Shown here: positions 1-9,175 of the stretch, piece after piece
Layout: the number at the start of each line of letters is the position of its first letter
Position numbering within the stretch: position 1 is the first letter of the stretch
From: Nibrella saemangeumensis
GTDB taxonomy: Bacteria > Bacteroidota > Bacteroidia > Cytophagales > Spirosomataceae
NCBI RefSeq assembly: GCF_039541915.1
Contig: NZ_BAABHD010000067.1
Location: forward strand, 1-44,934
Direction of reading: 5' to 3'
Length of the DNA: 44,934 nucleotides
Notes under the pieces: model-generated
Database searches by the model: none
Seen by the model: the letters and a program-made list of their open reading frames with translations, nothing else
What the model was told of the DNA's origin: nothing
Program-made: the position numbers and the translations under genes

Positions 1-94
1 GCCGCTGCCGGGCCTGCTGGCGCACAAATATGGCTGTCGCCAGATATGAAGCTTGTGCGAAGCTCTTTCATGCGCCAGCAGGCCCGGCAGCGGC
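1..94. repeat. Large GC-rich inverted repeat downstream of dnaA
   Basis: Positions 1-24 and 71-94 are perfect reverse complements (24 bp, about 80% G+C). The 46-base centre holds two smaller dyads, TGGC-tgtc-GCCA and GCTT-gtgcg-AAGC, so a single strand could fold into a long stem topped by two hairpins. The left arm starts at the first base of the window and may be longer. It lies 35 bases beyond the dnaA stop codon. It could be a terminator, but no T-run follows the part that is visible. A REP-like palindromic element is the alternative. Confidence 0.75.
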
Positions 95-129
95 CGACCG
101 CCTTTAGGGCTGGGGCCAAGGGCAAAAAA

Positions 130-1539
130 CTACTTAAAATACGCTTTTAGTTTCTCAACAGCCTCGCGGGTGGCGGGATTTTCGTTGATGAGGTCGTTTA
201 TGGCCTGGATGGCGTGAATGACCGTACTGTGGTCACGGCCGCCGAAATGATAGCCGATGGACTTTAGCGGCAGGCCCGTCTTCTCCTTGGCCAGGAACAT
301 ACCGACCTGACGCGGGTAAACCAGCTCACGCTTGCGGCTCTTCGATTTCAGGTCTGCCACGGTTACGCCAAAGAAGTCAGCCGTTACCTCCTGCACCGTA
401 TCGATGTTGATCTCTTTATCGGAATCAACCACAATGTTTCGGAGGGTCAACTTGGCCAGTTCCAGATCAATTTCCCGCCGATTCAGGGATGCCTGCGCCA
501 TGAGCGAGACGATAACGCCTTCCAGTTCCCTTACGTTTGTGTTGATGCTATGGGCCAGGTATTCGATCACGTTATCGTCAATGTAGACGCCTTCGGCCTG
601 GAGTTTTTTCTGGATAATGGCAATGCGGGTTTCCAGATCCGGCTGCTGCAAATCAGTAGTAAGTCCCCATTTAAAACGAGACAGCAGACGGTCCTCCAGA
701 CCACCCAGTTCTCTGGGCGAGCGATCGGAGGTCATGATGATCTGCTTACCCGACTGGTGCAGGTGGTTGAAGATGTGGAAGAAGATTTCCTGGGTTTTCT
801 CCTTCTTCTGCAGAAACTGCACATCGTCAATAACGAGCACATCTACCTGCATATAGAACTGCGTAAAGTCGCGCAGCGAGTCGGTTTTGATCGCGTTCAG
901 GAACTGATTCGTAAACTTCTCCGACGTCACGTACAGCACAAACTTATCCAGGTTATTATTCTTGATGTAGTTGCCAATGGCCTGTACCAGGTGCGTTTTA
1001 CCCAGCCCTACCCCACCGTAAATCATCAGCGGGTTGAAGGAGGTCACCCCCGGTCGGGTCGCTACGGCGTAGCCGGCGTTGCGGGCCAGGCGGTTACAGT
1101 CGCCTTCTACGTAATTATCAAAGGTATAGGTCGGATTCAGGTAGGAGTCGAGCGTCAGTGAATCCAGATCCTTCAGCTCAAAGGGGCTGCGCAGCAGGTC
1201 GGGGCTTACGTTGTCGGGCTTGGATGTCTGCGGTGATTTGGTGGTTGGCACATTGACCGTCAGCGGGCGGTTTTGTTCGTTGCCCTTGTCTACAATGATG
1301 GAGTACTCCAGCATACCGTCCCGGCCGATGGCCTGGTCGAGCGCCTTCCGCAGGATATGCACAAAGTTATCTTCCAGCCACTCAAAGAAGAATTGGCTGG
1401 GCACCTGGATCGTAAGCACCTTACCGTTCAGCCGCAGGGGAACGATGGGTTCAAACCAGGTTTTGTAACTTTGCTCGGGAATACTCTCCCGGATGACGTG
1501 CAGACAATGATTCCACACCGTCCGAACTTCACGCTGCAT
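130..1539 (-). CDS. dnaA: Chromosomal replication initiator protein DnaA
   Basis: DnaA is the AAA+ ATPase that binds DnaA boxes at oriC, melts the origin and recruits the helicase. Numbering from the upstream GTG, the protein shows the N-terminal domain with the family signature PEQSYKTWFEPI (about 29-40), a variable linker (about 95-140), a Walker A motif GGVGLGKT (183-190), Walker B VLVIDDVQF, and the domain IV box-binding signature GGRDHSTVIHA near the C-terminus. I chose the ATG at 1539 (469 residues) because homologues begin only a few residues before the VWN motif. A GTG at 1563 would add eight residues. A TAnnTTTG element lies upstream at 1600-1607. No cluster of DnaA boxes is evident in either flank, so oriC is not placed here. 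Confidence 0.97.
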   Translation of the reverse strand: MQREVRTVWNHCLHVIRESIPEQSYKTWFEPIVPLRLNGKVLTIQVPSQFFFEWLEDNFVHILRKALDQAIGRDGMLEYSIIVDKGNEQNRPLTVNVPTTKSPQTSKPDNVSPDLLRSPFELKDLDSLTLDSYLNPTYTFDNYVEGDCNRLARNAGYAVATRPGVTSFNPLMIYGGVGLGKTHLVQAIGNYIKNNNLDKFVLYVTSEKFTNQFLNAIKTDSLRDFTQFYMQVDVLVIDDVQFLQKKEKTQEIFFHIFNHLHQSGKQIIMTSDRSPRELGGLEDRLLSRFKWGLTTDLQQPDLETRIAIIQKKLQAEGVYIDDNVIEYLAHSINTNVRELEGVIVSLMAQASLNRREIDLELAKLTLRNIVVDSDKEINIDTVQEVTADFFGVTVADLKSKSRKRELVYPRQVGMFLAKEKTGLPLKSIGYHFGGRDHSTVIHAIQAINDLINENPATREAVEKLKAYFK

Positions 1540-1599
1540 TACGGTTTGTGCGGGTACATTCACGGTAAAACTCGCTTATGCGATTTCGCAAAAGGGAGA

Positions 1600-1607
1600 C
1601 AAAAGTA
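1600..1607 (-). promoter_or_regulatory. Putative dnaA promoter -7 element
   Basis: Read on the minus strand this is TACTTTTG, an exact match to the Bacteroidota primary-sigma element TAnnTTTG. A TTG lies 18 bases further upstream, in the position of the -33 element. It would give a leader of roughly 30-55 bases depending on the dnaA start codon. The rest of the dnaA-mutA gap (1608-1770) shows nothing else I can name. Confidence 0.55.
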
Positions 1608-1770
1608 GTCAAAAATCCTGCACCGCAAGCAGTGCCTTCTTCTCCCTATGGTTAAAAGTAGGTGTAAATTCTGAACCAGTCAACGCACTTTAGCAATCCC
1701 TTAAAATAATCCAAGGTCCTTTATCGAACGGCAGAAACAGGCCCCGGTTGGAAGCGGAAAAGAGAAAGCG

Positions 1771-1778
1771 TAATTTTA
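1771..1778 (+). promoter_or_regulatory. Possible mutA promoter -7 element
   Basis: TAATTTTA is one base away from TAnnTTTG and lies 24 bases before the mutA ATG, a typical distance. No convincing -33 partner was seen. Confidence 0.35.
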
Positions 1779-1802
1779 CCTGCCAGATTAGCACCGCGAC
1801 GT

Positions 1803-3221
1803 ATGAGCCAACTTTTTGCCGATATATTTCCACCCGCTGATAAGGCCCAATGGCTGGCGCAGGTACAGAAAGACCTGAAGGACCCCACCCGCTCCGCCGA
1901 AGCCGTGTATGAAAGTCTGCGCTGGCAAACCCCTGAAGGCTTCAGCGTGGAACCATACTATACGGCCGAAGACCTGGAGCATCTGCCGCTGGAAACGTTG
2001 CAGGCCGCCCAGAAAAAGCAGCCCGGCTGGCTGACTACGCCGGAGCTTCGCGTTCAGGACCCTAAAGAAGATAATGCTACCTTACGGGACTGGCTTAGCC
2101 GGGGTGCCGATGCGCTGCTGCTGGATGGAACCAATACCGCAGGGACTGAAGCAGACCTGACCCGACTGCTGAACGGTATCAAACTTAGCGAAACCCCGGT
2201 CTTTTTCCGCTTCACCGGCCCCGCTACCGAATGGCTGACGACTCTGCAGCGCGTTGCTCCGTACCAGCTCAAAGGTGGTTTTCTGAACGATCAGCTTGCC
2301 CGGTGGACTACCGCCGGTGACCCGTATACCGCCGGTTTGGCTTCCGTAGCCGAAGCCACCCGGTTGTCGGCCAGTTCTCCGCAGTTCCGCACCATTACCG
2401 TCAGCAGCCACGCCGTTCATAACGCCGGAGCCAATGCTACGCAGGAGCTGGCGTTTCTGCTGGCCTCCCTCACCGACATCTACGACCACCTGACCAATGC
2501 CGGTCTGGCGGTTGACCAGCTGGCCCCCAAAACTGTGCTGTCGGTATCCGTCGGCACCAGTTACTTTATGGAGATTGCCAAGCTGTGGGCGCTACGTATC
2601 CTGTACCAGCGTCTTCTGGCCGCCTACTCGCCCCATGCCTCACACCCCATGCCGGAACGCCGGAACGCCCACGGCCCATGCTATATTCATGCCCAGACCT
2701 CTACCTTTTACGACGCCACGGCTACCCCATACACCAACCTGCTCCGGGCCACTACCGAAGCCATGGCGGCTGTGATTGGCGGTTGCGATGCCCTGACGGT
2801 GCATCCGTACGATACGACGTTCCGCCAGCCTGACGAGTTCTCGCACCGAATTGCCCGCAACCTGTCTATCCTGCTGAAGGAAGAATCGCACCTGGACAAA
2901 GTAGCCGACCCGGCTGCCGGTACGTATTACCTCGAAAACCTGACAAATCAACTCGTCGAGGCCGCCTGGCAGTTGTTCCTGGCGGTAGAAGAACGGGGGG
3001 GCTTCACCAAAGCCTTTGAACAGGGTTTTATTCAGGAGCAGATTCAGCAGGCGTACCAGGCCAAAGTTGATGCGGTACAAAACGGCCGGGTGCTGGTGGG
3101 TGTGACCAAATTTCGCTTTGATGAAGAGTCCGTTGCCAAACCGGACCAGCCACTGCGTCCCCTTCAGGCAAATGGCATCCCGCTCCTCCCCGACCGCCGA
3201 CTAGCCACTGCGTTTGAATAG
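1803..3221 (+). CDS. mutA: Methylmalonyl-CoA mutase small (beta) subunit
   Basis: This is the non-catalytic partner of the adenosylcobalamin-dependent mutase that interconverts succinyl-CoA and (R)-methylmalonyl-CoA in propionate metabolism. The 472-residue protein aligns by eye with the TIM-barrel region of mutases: SYFMEIAKLWALRILYQRL (about 253-271) matches the MNHFMEIAKMRAGRLLW stretch of the large subunit downstream, and VADPAAGTYYLENLT matches its VDPWGGSYYVEALT. It ends soon after the barrel and has no C-terminal cobalamin-binding domain (no DxHxxG), as expected for a shortened small subunit. mutB begins 39 bases downstream, so the two are probably co-transcribed and form a heterodimer. 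Confidence 0.93.
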   Translation: MSQLFADIFPPADKAQWLAQVQKDLKDPTRSAEAVYESLRWQTPEGFSVEPYYTAEDLEHLPLETLQAAQKKQPGWLTTPELRVQDPKEDNATLRDWLSRGADALLLDGTNTAGTEADLTRLLNGIKLSETPVFFRFTGPATEWLTTLQRVAPYQLKGGFLNDQLARWTTAGDPYTAGLASVAEATRLSASSPQFRTITVSSHAVHNAGANATQELAFLLASLTDIYDHLTNAGLAVDQLAPKTVLSVSVGTSYFMEIAKLWALRILYQRLLAAYSPHASHPMPERRNAHGPCYIHAQTSTFYDATATPYTNLLRATTEAMAAVIGGCDALTVHPYDTTFRQPDEFSHRIARNLSILLKEESHLDKVADPAAGTYYLENLTNQLVEAAWQLFLAVEERGGFTKAFEQGFIQEQIQQAYQAKVDAVQNGRVLVGVTKFRFDEESVAKPDQPLRPLQANGIPLLPDRRLATAFE

Positions 3222-3260
3222 CGCCAACCATCGGGCGCCCCCGCTGAAACCTGAAACAAA

Positions 3261-5417
3261 ATGCGACCTGACTTCATCCATATACAAACTAACCGAACGA
3301 CGCCGTCCGAAGCGCCGGCCCAGTTTACACCTTACCGCACAGCCGAGGGCATAAGGCTAAAGCCCCACTACGACGCGGCCGATCTGGCCGGCGCCGACCA
3401 TCTGCGCTTTGCGGCCGGTATACCCCCGTACCTGCGGGGACCGTATGCGTCGATGTATGTCCGCCAGCCGTGGACCATCCGGCAATACGCGGGTTTTTCG
3501 ACCGCCGAGGAATCAAACGCTTTTTACCGGCGCAATCTGGCCGCCGGGCAGAAAGGACTCTCGGTGGCCTTTGACCTGGCAACCCACCGGGGCTACGATT
3601 CCGACCACCCGCGTGTGGTGGGCGATGTGGGTAAAGCCGGAGTAGCTATTGATACGGTTGAAGACATGAAGCTGCTGTTCGACCAGATCCCGCTCGACCA
3701 AATGTCAGTATCGATGACCATGAACGGGGCCGTGATTCCCATTATGGCGTTTTACATTGTGGCGGCCGAGGAGCAGGGTGTACCGCCCGAAAAGCTCTCC
3801 GGCACCATCCAGAACGATATTCTGAAGGAGTTCATGGTGCGCAATACCTACATCTACCCACCCGAACCGTCTATGCGGATCGTTGGCGACATCTTTGCGT
3901 ACACCAGCCGCTACATGCCGAAGTTCAACTCCATCAGCATCAGCGGGTACCACATGCACGAAGCGGGTGCCCCCGCCCATATCGAACTGGCATACACGCT
4001 GGCCGATGGCCTGGAGTACATCCGGACCGGGCTGCGGGCGGGTATGAGCATCGACGAGTTTGCGCCCCGGCTGTCGTTTTTCTGGGGTATCGGCATGAAC
4101 CACTTTATGGAAATTGCCAAGATGAGGGCGGGCCGGTTGCTCTGGTCAAAGATTGTGAAGCAGTTTGAGCCGAAAAATAGTAAATCGCTGGCACTGCGGA
4201 CCCACTCCCAGACCTCCGGCTACAGTCTGACCGAGCAGGACCCGTTCAACAACATCACCCGCACGTGCGTTGAAGCGCTGGCGGCCGCGCTGGGCCACAC
4301 TCAGAGCCTGCATACCAACTCACTGGATGAAGCCATTGCCCTGCCCACCGACTTTTCGGCCCGCATCGCCCGCAATACGCAGTTGTACCTCCAGCACGAA
4401 ACAGACATTACCAGGGTAGTCGATCCCTGGGGTGGTTCGTATTACGTAGAAGCGCTGACTAAAGAGCTAGTAGAAAAAGCGTGGGCCCTGATTGACGAAG
4501 TTGAGCAGCTGGGCGGCATGACCAAAGCCATTGAAACCGGTTTGCCCAAGCTGCGCATCGAAGAAGCAGCCGCCCGTAAGCAGGCGCGAATTGATGGCGG
4601 CAAAGACATCATTGTAGGCGTCAACCGCTACCGGCCCCTGTCGGAGCGAGCCATTGACCTGCTGGAAGTCGACAATCAGGCTGTTCGTGAAGCGCAGATC
4701 CGGCGGATTAAGGATGTGAAAGAGAAAAGAAGCCAGGAAAAAGTGGAGCAGGCATTAGCCGCCCTTACCGAAGCAGCTACCACTTCGACCTCAAATTTAT
4801 TAGCCCTCGCCATTGAAGCAGCCCGTAGCCGCGCTACGCTGGGTGAAATTTCAGACGCTATGGAAAAGGCATTCGGCCGCCACAAGGCCATGATCCGCGC
4901 CGTGTCCGGCATCTACTCCGCCGAGGTATCCGACGACGAAAACTTCCGCGTTGCCCGCCAGCTAACCAACCGCTTTGCCGAACTGGAGGGCCGTCGCCCG
5001 CGCATGCTGGTCGCCAAAATGGGCCAGGATGGTCACGACCGGGGGGCCAAGGTCATTGCCACCAGTTTTGCCGATCTGGGATTTGATGTCGATATGGGGC
5101 CGCTGTTCCAGACGCCGGAAGAAGTAGCCCGGCAGGCGGCCGAAAACGACGTGCATATCGTCGGCGTCTCCAGCCTGGCGGCTGGTCACAAAACGCTGGT
5201 ACCACAACTCATTGATGAACTCCGCAGGATTGGCCGCGACGATATTATGGTCATTGCCGGGGGTGTCATACCAGCGCAGGATTACCAGTACCTCTACGAT
5301 GCTGGTGTCAAAGGTGTTTTTGGTCCAGGCACGGTGATCGCGGTGGCGGCTCAGAAGATTCTGAAGGAGCTGATGCCGGAACTGAACGAGGGAACGGCAC
5401 TGGCTAGCCAGCCATGA
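3261..5417 (+). CDS. mutB: Methylmalonyl-CoA mutase large (alpha) subunit
   Basis: This is the catalytic subunit of methylmalonyl-CoA mutase, 718 residues, near the family's usual length. The N-terminal barrel (about 40-520) contains PWTIRQYAGFSTAEESN and FDLATHRGYDSDHPRV, which are highly conserved substrate-binding segments. The C-terminal domain (about 580-705) binds cobalamin: KMGQDGHDRGAKVIA carries the DxHxxG motif, with His592 as the lower axial ligand of cobalt, followed by GVSSLAAGHKTLVPQL and VIAGGVIP. It sits directly after mutA. No MeaB/ArgK chaperone or epimerase gene is in the window. The mutA-mutB gap contains the word CTGAAACCTGAAACAAA, which also occurs in the long inverted repeats around 20.9 and 23.4 kb. 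Confidence 0.97.
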   Translation: MRPDFIHIQTNRTTPSEAPAQFTPYRTAEGIRLKPHYDAADLAGADHLRFAAGIPPYLRGPYASMYVRQPWTIRQYAGFSTAEESNAFYRRNLAAGQKGLSVAFDLATHRGYDSDHPRVVGDVGKAGVAIDTVEDMKLLFDQIPLDQMSVSMTMNGAVIPIMAFYIVAAEEQGVPPEKLSGTIQNDILKEFMVRNTYIYPPEPSMRIVGDIFAYTSRYMPKFNSISISGYHMHEAGAPAHIELAYTLADGLEYIRTGLRAGMSIDEFAPRLSFFWGIGMNHFMEIAKMRAGRLLWSKIVKQFEPKNSKSLALRTHSQTSGYSLTEQDPFNNITRTCVEALAAALGHTQSLHTNSLDEAIALPTDFSARIARNTQLYLQHETDITRVVDPWGGSYYVEALTKELVEKAWALIDEVEQLGGMTKAIETGLPKLRIEEAAARKQARIDGGKDIIVGVNRYRPLSERAIDLLEVDNQAVREAQIRRIKDVKEKRSQEKVEQALAALTEAATTSTSNLLALAIEAARSRATLGEISDAMEKAFGRHKAMIRAVSGIYSAEVSDDENFRVARQLTNRFAELEGRRPRMLVAKMGQDGHDRGAKVIATSFADLGFDVDMGPLFQTPEEVARQAAENDVHIVGVSSLAAGHKTLVPQLIDELRRIGRDDIMVIAGGVIPAQDYQYLYDAGVKGVFGPGTVIAVAAQKILKELMPELNEGTALASQP

Positions 5418-5475
5418 GCAGGAATGAATTTGGACAGGGGGCGGCTTTTTTGTAGATTTAGTTTATTTGCCAATC

Positions 5476-6150
5476 ATGACGAATTTCATTGGAAACCGGG
5501 TTGCTGATTTGCTTGATGCTCCCGACGCGAAGCTGGTAATCGAACGGGCACAGGCCATTCTGAACGACGAGGCACTCCGCCGTAAAGAATTTCGGGAGTG
5601 GCTGCGTGACGATGTGAAAGCCGAATTTATTAACGGTGAGGTAATTATGCATTCCCCGGCGAAAGAAAAGCATTTGGAGGCCACAGAGAATCTTTCTACT
5701 CTTCTTCGCATGTACGTCAACCTAAACAGTCTCGGCACTGTACATAGCGAGAAAGCGCTTGTTGCCTTGACCCGCAACGACTACGAACCGGACATTTGTT
5801 ATTGGTCAGCCGACAAGGCGAATGATTTTTTTAGTGATCAGATGAAATATCCGGCCCCAGACCTGGTTGTCGAAGTATTGTCGAAAAGTACCGCTGAACG
5901 GGATAAAGGTGTCAAGTTTGAAGATTATGCTGCCCATGGCGTCTGCGAGTACTGGATTATTGACCCAACCCGACAAACAGTTGAGCAGTACCAGTTGGAC
6001 GAAGAGTTTATGGCGTTCGAAACAGTCGCTACGCTGACCATTAAAGACACACTTAGCAGTAAGACCGTATCAGGCTTCCAGATACCGGTACGGTCCATTT
6101 TCGACAGAAAAGTAAACCTGACGGTGCTGCAGGAGATGCTGAAACAATAG
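5476..6150 (+). CDS. Uma2 family (DUF820) restriction-endonuclease-fold protein
   Basis: The 224-residue protein belongs to the Uma2/DUF820 group, which has a PD-(D/E)xK nuclease fold. Visible core elements are AEFINGEVIMHSPA near residue 55, then EPDICYW, YPAPDLVVEVLSKSTAERD (the D...ExL catalytic core), and YWIIDPTRQTVEQYQL near the C-terminus. These proteins are very abundant in cyanobacteria and common in some Cytophagales, and their physiological role is poorly known. The start at ATG 5476 is preferred over an in-frame TTG at 5467. It is a single gene between mutB and a strong bidirectional hairpin, so there is no operon partner. It may be a mobile or selfish singleton, but I see no sign of transfer in base composition. 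Confidence 0.8.
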   Translation: MTNFIGNRVADLLDAPDAKLVIERAQAILNDEALRRKEFREWLRDDVKAEFINGEVIMHSPAKEKHLEATENLSTLLRMYVNLNSLGTVHSEKALVALTRNDYEPDICYWSADKANDFFSDQMKYPAPDLVVEVLSKSTAERDKGVKFEDYAAHGVCEYWIIDPTRQTVEQYQLDEEFMAFETVATLTIKDTLSSKTVSGFQIPVRSIFDRKVNLTVLQEMLKQ

Positions 6151-6163
6151 CCTCTTTCATTTT

Positions 6164-6217
6164 CTATAAATGGCGGAGCGCCACCGGTGAAAACCGGTGG
6201 CGCTCCGCCATTTATAG
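6164..6217. terminator. Perfect 25-bp hairpin between convergent genes
   Basis: Arms 6164-6188 and 6193-6217 are exact reverse complements around a GAAA tetraloop. The arms end in A/T-rich sequence on both sides, and the element fills the gap between two converging genes. It is therefore likely to be a bidirectional intrinsic terminator. Confidence 0.8.
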
Positions 6218-6223
6218 AGTATG

Positions 6224-8188
6224 TTAATTCTTAGTCAGGACGCTATCCGGCAGCATTTTAACATCCAGACCAGTGGCCTGCTTCAAAGCAGCCCAGTTGT
6301 TGCGACCGTCGGCGTAGGCGGGATTTACCGCCATCGACTGGTTGTAATAGTACGAAGCCAGCTGGTACTTGCCCTCGCCCTGATAGATTACTCCCAGGTT
6401 GTTATAGGCCGGTGCGTAGTTATTGGCCGCCCGGATGGTCTGCTTATAGTAGTAAACGGCCGAATCACGGTTCGGCGTGATCTTCTGAAAAACATACGCC
6501 ATGGAGAAATACGACTCCCCAAAGCTCGGGTAGATCCGGCACGACTCCTGCAGGTGGTTGAGGGCGAGCCGGGCGTATTTACCTGCATCCTTATCAAAAA
6601 CGGTGTAAGCCGCCTGCGCTTTCTGAATCGAATCCTGCCTGGTCCGCGTCCGCAGCACCATAACCGTGGAGTCCGCTTTAGCGCGTGACTTTACCCCTTT
6701 ATCAATCCACTCATTGGCTACGTGCCGCTGCACCTGGCAGCTATTCGGAGCGTTCTTCAGGTCGGTGTTGAACAGGGTAAAGTTATCCTTCCAGGCATTG
6801 TTACGGTCTACTGTCTTAAACGAGTACAGGCCAGACACCACCACAACCAGAGCAAGCATTGGCGCATACCGCACCAGCACCGGCCGGGGTGAGTCGGTTT
6901 GCGTATGCTGCCAGCGGTCAAACAGCTTATTCAGACCCCAGACAAAAATAATGGCAAAGGCCAGGGCAGGCGCGTACAGAAAGCGCTCAGCCAGGATGCC
7001 GCCCCGCGAGAAGATAAAGCCCAGCGCCGGCACCATCGTGACAAAGAACCAGTACAGGCCGAAGCCCCATAGCGTGCGCCGACGGAAGCCGATCCAGGCC
7101 AGCCACACCAGGCCCAGAAAGACCAGAAAGCCCGCAAGCACCATTCCTCCCGTTTTTTCGGGGGGAATCACGTTATAAGAGTAGTCGTATACCAGCGGGT
7201 GAGGTAATACCAGCAGGCGGATGTAATACAACAGGAACTTAAAGGTGGTAGGCACCTGCGTTTTGGTCATGGCGTACGGATAGTTCGCCCAGTCCATGGG
7301 TGGATTTCCGCTAAGCGTGCCAATCATCATTTTTTTCTGAAAAAAGAATACAGCCGCCACCAGCAGGAACGGCCATAAGCTCAGCAGCGACCGCCAGACA
7401 CTCCGTTTGGCAAAATAATACTGCATGGCGGGCAGCAGGGCCAGGCTTACAATGGAGGTTTCTTTGGAAAGGAACGCCAGGTACAACGTAGCCGAAGCAG
7501 CCGTAATCCAGATGGGTTTATCCGTCTCCAGATACCGCCAGTACATCAGCAGCATAGAGATGATAAACAGGAAACTCATAATCTCGTCGCGGCTCTTGAT
7601 GTTGGCTACCACCTCGGTATGAATCGGATGGGCGATGAACAGCAAACCAATCAGGAATGCCATAATGACCTTACCCGGCAACCATTTCTGCAGTAGAACG
7701 CCCAAAACCAGCCCCGTCAACCCATACAGTAAAGCATTGACCATGTGGCTGACCGAAGGGTCATTTTTAAAATACTCCTGTTCAATGGCAAACGTAATCA
7801 GCGAGAGGGGGCGGTAATACCCAAGGGAGATATTGCTGAAGTGCCAGAACTCCACCTTCAGAAGTTGAGGTATGCCTTTAAGACCCTCCTGCACAAACAG
7901 GTTTTGACTGATAGCGGCAATATCGTCCAACACATAGCCGTGACCGAACGTATTGATGTATAAAGCAAAGGCAACGACAGCCAGAATGGCCGAAGGCCAC
8001 CAGGTTACCGGCCGGGTTTCTATGGGCAGATCAGGCTCGGTGGAGGTAGCAGCCGTTTTAGTGGTGACCGGCTGCGGCCGTACCGGAACAGCACGAACGG
8101 GGCCGGGCCGGGAGGCCGCCGGCGCACCTGTGGGGTATACGTTGGGAGCTGGTTTTGCCGGTTTGGAGGGTTGCTTCTTCTTAGACAT
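6224..8188 (-). CDS. TMTC-like GT-C membrane mannosyltransferase with C-terminal TPRs
   Basis: The 654-residue polytopic membrane protein resembles the TMTC/PMT-like GT-C glycosyltransferases that transfer mannose from a polyprenyl carrier to exported proteins. After a Lys/Pro-rich cytoplasmic N-terminus (about 1-65) comes a first membrane helix, then a loop with GYVLDDIAAISQN, whose paired Asp residues match the GT-C catalytic position. YYRPLSLITFAIE and AHPIHTEVVANIKSRDE are typical family segments. About ten hydrophobic helices follow up to about residue 445. The C-terminal 200 residues are soluble and contain TPR-like repeats, e.g. YAPAYNNLGVIYQGEGKYQLA. The N-terminal basic tail and TPRs suggest a protein-linked rather than lipid-linked acceptor, which is inference. 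It stands alone on its strand. Confidence 0.72.
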   Translation of the reverse strand: MSKKKQPSKPAKPAPNVYPTGAPAASRPGPVRAVPVRPQPVTTKTAATSTEPDLPIETRPVTWWPSAILAVVAFALYINTFGHGYVLDDIAAISQNLFVQEGLKGIPQLLKVEFWHFSNISLGYYRPLSLITFAIEQEYFKNDPSVSHMVNALLYGLTGLVLGVLLQKWLPGKVIMAFLIGLLFIAHPIHTEVVANIKSRDEIMSFLFIISMLLMYWRYLETDKPIWITAASATLYLAFLSKETSIVSLALLPAMQYYFAKRSVWRSLLSLWPFLLVAAVFFFQKKMMIGTLSGNPPMDWANYPYAMTKTQVPTTFKFLLYYIRLLVLPHPLVYDYSYNVIPPEKTGGMVLAGFLVFLGLVWLAWIGFRRRTLWGFGLYWFFVTMVPALGFIFSRGGILAERFLYAPALAFAIIFVWGLNKLFDRWQHTQTDSPRPVLVRYAPMLALVVVVSGLYSFKTVDRNNAWKDNFTLFNTDLKNAPNSCQVQRHVANEWIDKGVKSRAKADSTVMVLRTRTRQDSIQKAQAAYTVFDKDAGKYARLALNHLQESCRIYPSFGESYFSMAYVFQKITPNRDSAVYYYKQTIRAANNYAPAYNNLGVIYQGEGKYQLASYYYNQSMAVNPAYADGRNNWAALKQATGLDVKMLPDSVLTKN

Positions 8189-8281
8189 AAAAAACAGTAC
8201 GGTACGTTATTTCTGTAAGATTTGTGAACCCTTCAGCATAATCCGAGTTCAGAAGTTTATCGTTCTGTTAAATTTTTGACT

Positions 8282-9175
8282 ATGGTAACGAGAGCCATCA
8301 ACAAATTTACACATTCTTACGCAATTGTCAGCGTACTTGTGCTTTCCGGCTGGTTATATAGCTGCCTGCCTGGCCCACCCAGCCGCCCCTCCGGTACCGG
8401 CACGGGCACTTCTTCGACCCAGCCAACCCGCGATGACAACCTGGCCCTGGGGAACCCAAGCCGGGCATCCACCAGTGATCCCGACAATTACCTGATGGTG
8501 AAGCCGGGGTATGTGGTCTCGTATAGCCGCAGCCGGGGTATTGCCAATTGGGTAAGCTGGCACCTGAGCGAGGCCTGGAAAGGTACAGGTACCCGCAGCA
8601 ACGACTTTCGTGCCGACCCCGCCATCCCCTCGGGCTGGTTTGCCGCTAAAACATCGGATTATACCAACACCGGCTTCGACCGGGGTCACCTCTGCCCTTC
8701 TGATGACCGCGATGGCTCTCAGGAAGACAACAGCGCTACCTTTCTGATGACGAATATTGTGCCACAGGCCCCCCGGCACAACCGTGAAGTCTGGAAAAAC
8801 CTGGAGGACTATACGCGAACCTTGCTGTCCGGCAATAATGAGGTATATGTATTGGCCGGAACCATAGGCGCAGGCGGAACCGGGTCTAACGGCCAGCAAA
8901 CAGCTATTGCCAGCGGAAAAATAACCGTACCGGCTTCGCTCTGGAAGATCATTATTGTTTTACCCACCGGGTCTGACGATGCCCAGCGGGTCTCAACCAA
9001 TACCCGCATCATCGCCGTGAACATCCCCAATACCCAATCGGCCGCCGACAAACCCTGGCGCAGCTACCTGGTCAGCATTGATGAACTGGAGCGGCTAACC
9101 AGCTACGATTTCCTGGCCAACGTACCCGTGGAGGTGCAGCGGATTATCGAAGCGAGAGTGGATAGTAATAGTTAA
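8282..9175 (+). CDS. Exported DNA/RNA non-specific endonuclease (NUC1 family)
   Basis: The 297-residue protein is a sugar-nonspecific endonuclease of the betabeta-alpha-Me (Serratia nuclease / EndoG) family. The hallmark FDRGHLCPSDDR contains the general-base His136. NIVPQAPRHNREVWKNLE supplies the metal-binding Asn and the helix that follows it. The N-terminus is a hydrophobic export signal ending in SGWLYSC, a plausible lipobox, followed by a Ser/Thr/Gly/Pro-rich linker (about 28-55). The enzyme is therefore probably anchored in the outer membrane or released, where it would degrade external nucleic acid for nutrients or biofilm remodelling. I chose ATG 8282 over TTG 8276. It ends inside a long dyad shared with the next, convergent gene. 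Confidence 0.88.
   Translation: MVTRAINKFTHSYAIVSVLVLSGWLYSCLPGPPSRPSGTGTGTSSTQPTRDDNLALGNPSRASTSDPDNYLMVKPGYVVSYSRSRGIANWVSWHLSEAWKGTGTRSNDFRADPAIPSGWFAAKTSDYTNTGFDRGHLCPSDDRDGSQEDNSATFLMTNIVPQAPRHNREVWKNLEDYTRTLLSGNNEVYVLAGTIGAGGTGSNGQQTAIASGKITVPASLWKIIIVLPTGSDDAQRVSTNTRIIAVNIPNTQSAADKPWRSYLVSIDELERLTSYDFLANVPVEVQRIIEARVDSNS

Noticed and set aside
550..1161. 203-codon plus-strand frame inside dnaA
   Set aside because: It is antisense to a clear DnaA and has no family features; it follows from third-position base bias.
1564..1802. Possible oriC next to dnaA
   Set aside because: No cluster of TTATNCACA-like boxes and no repeated AT-rich 13-mers were found in either flank of dnaA.
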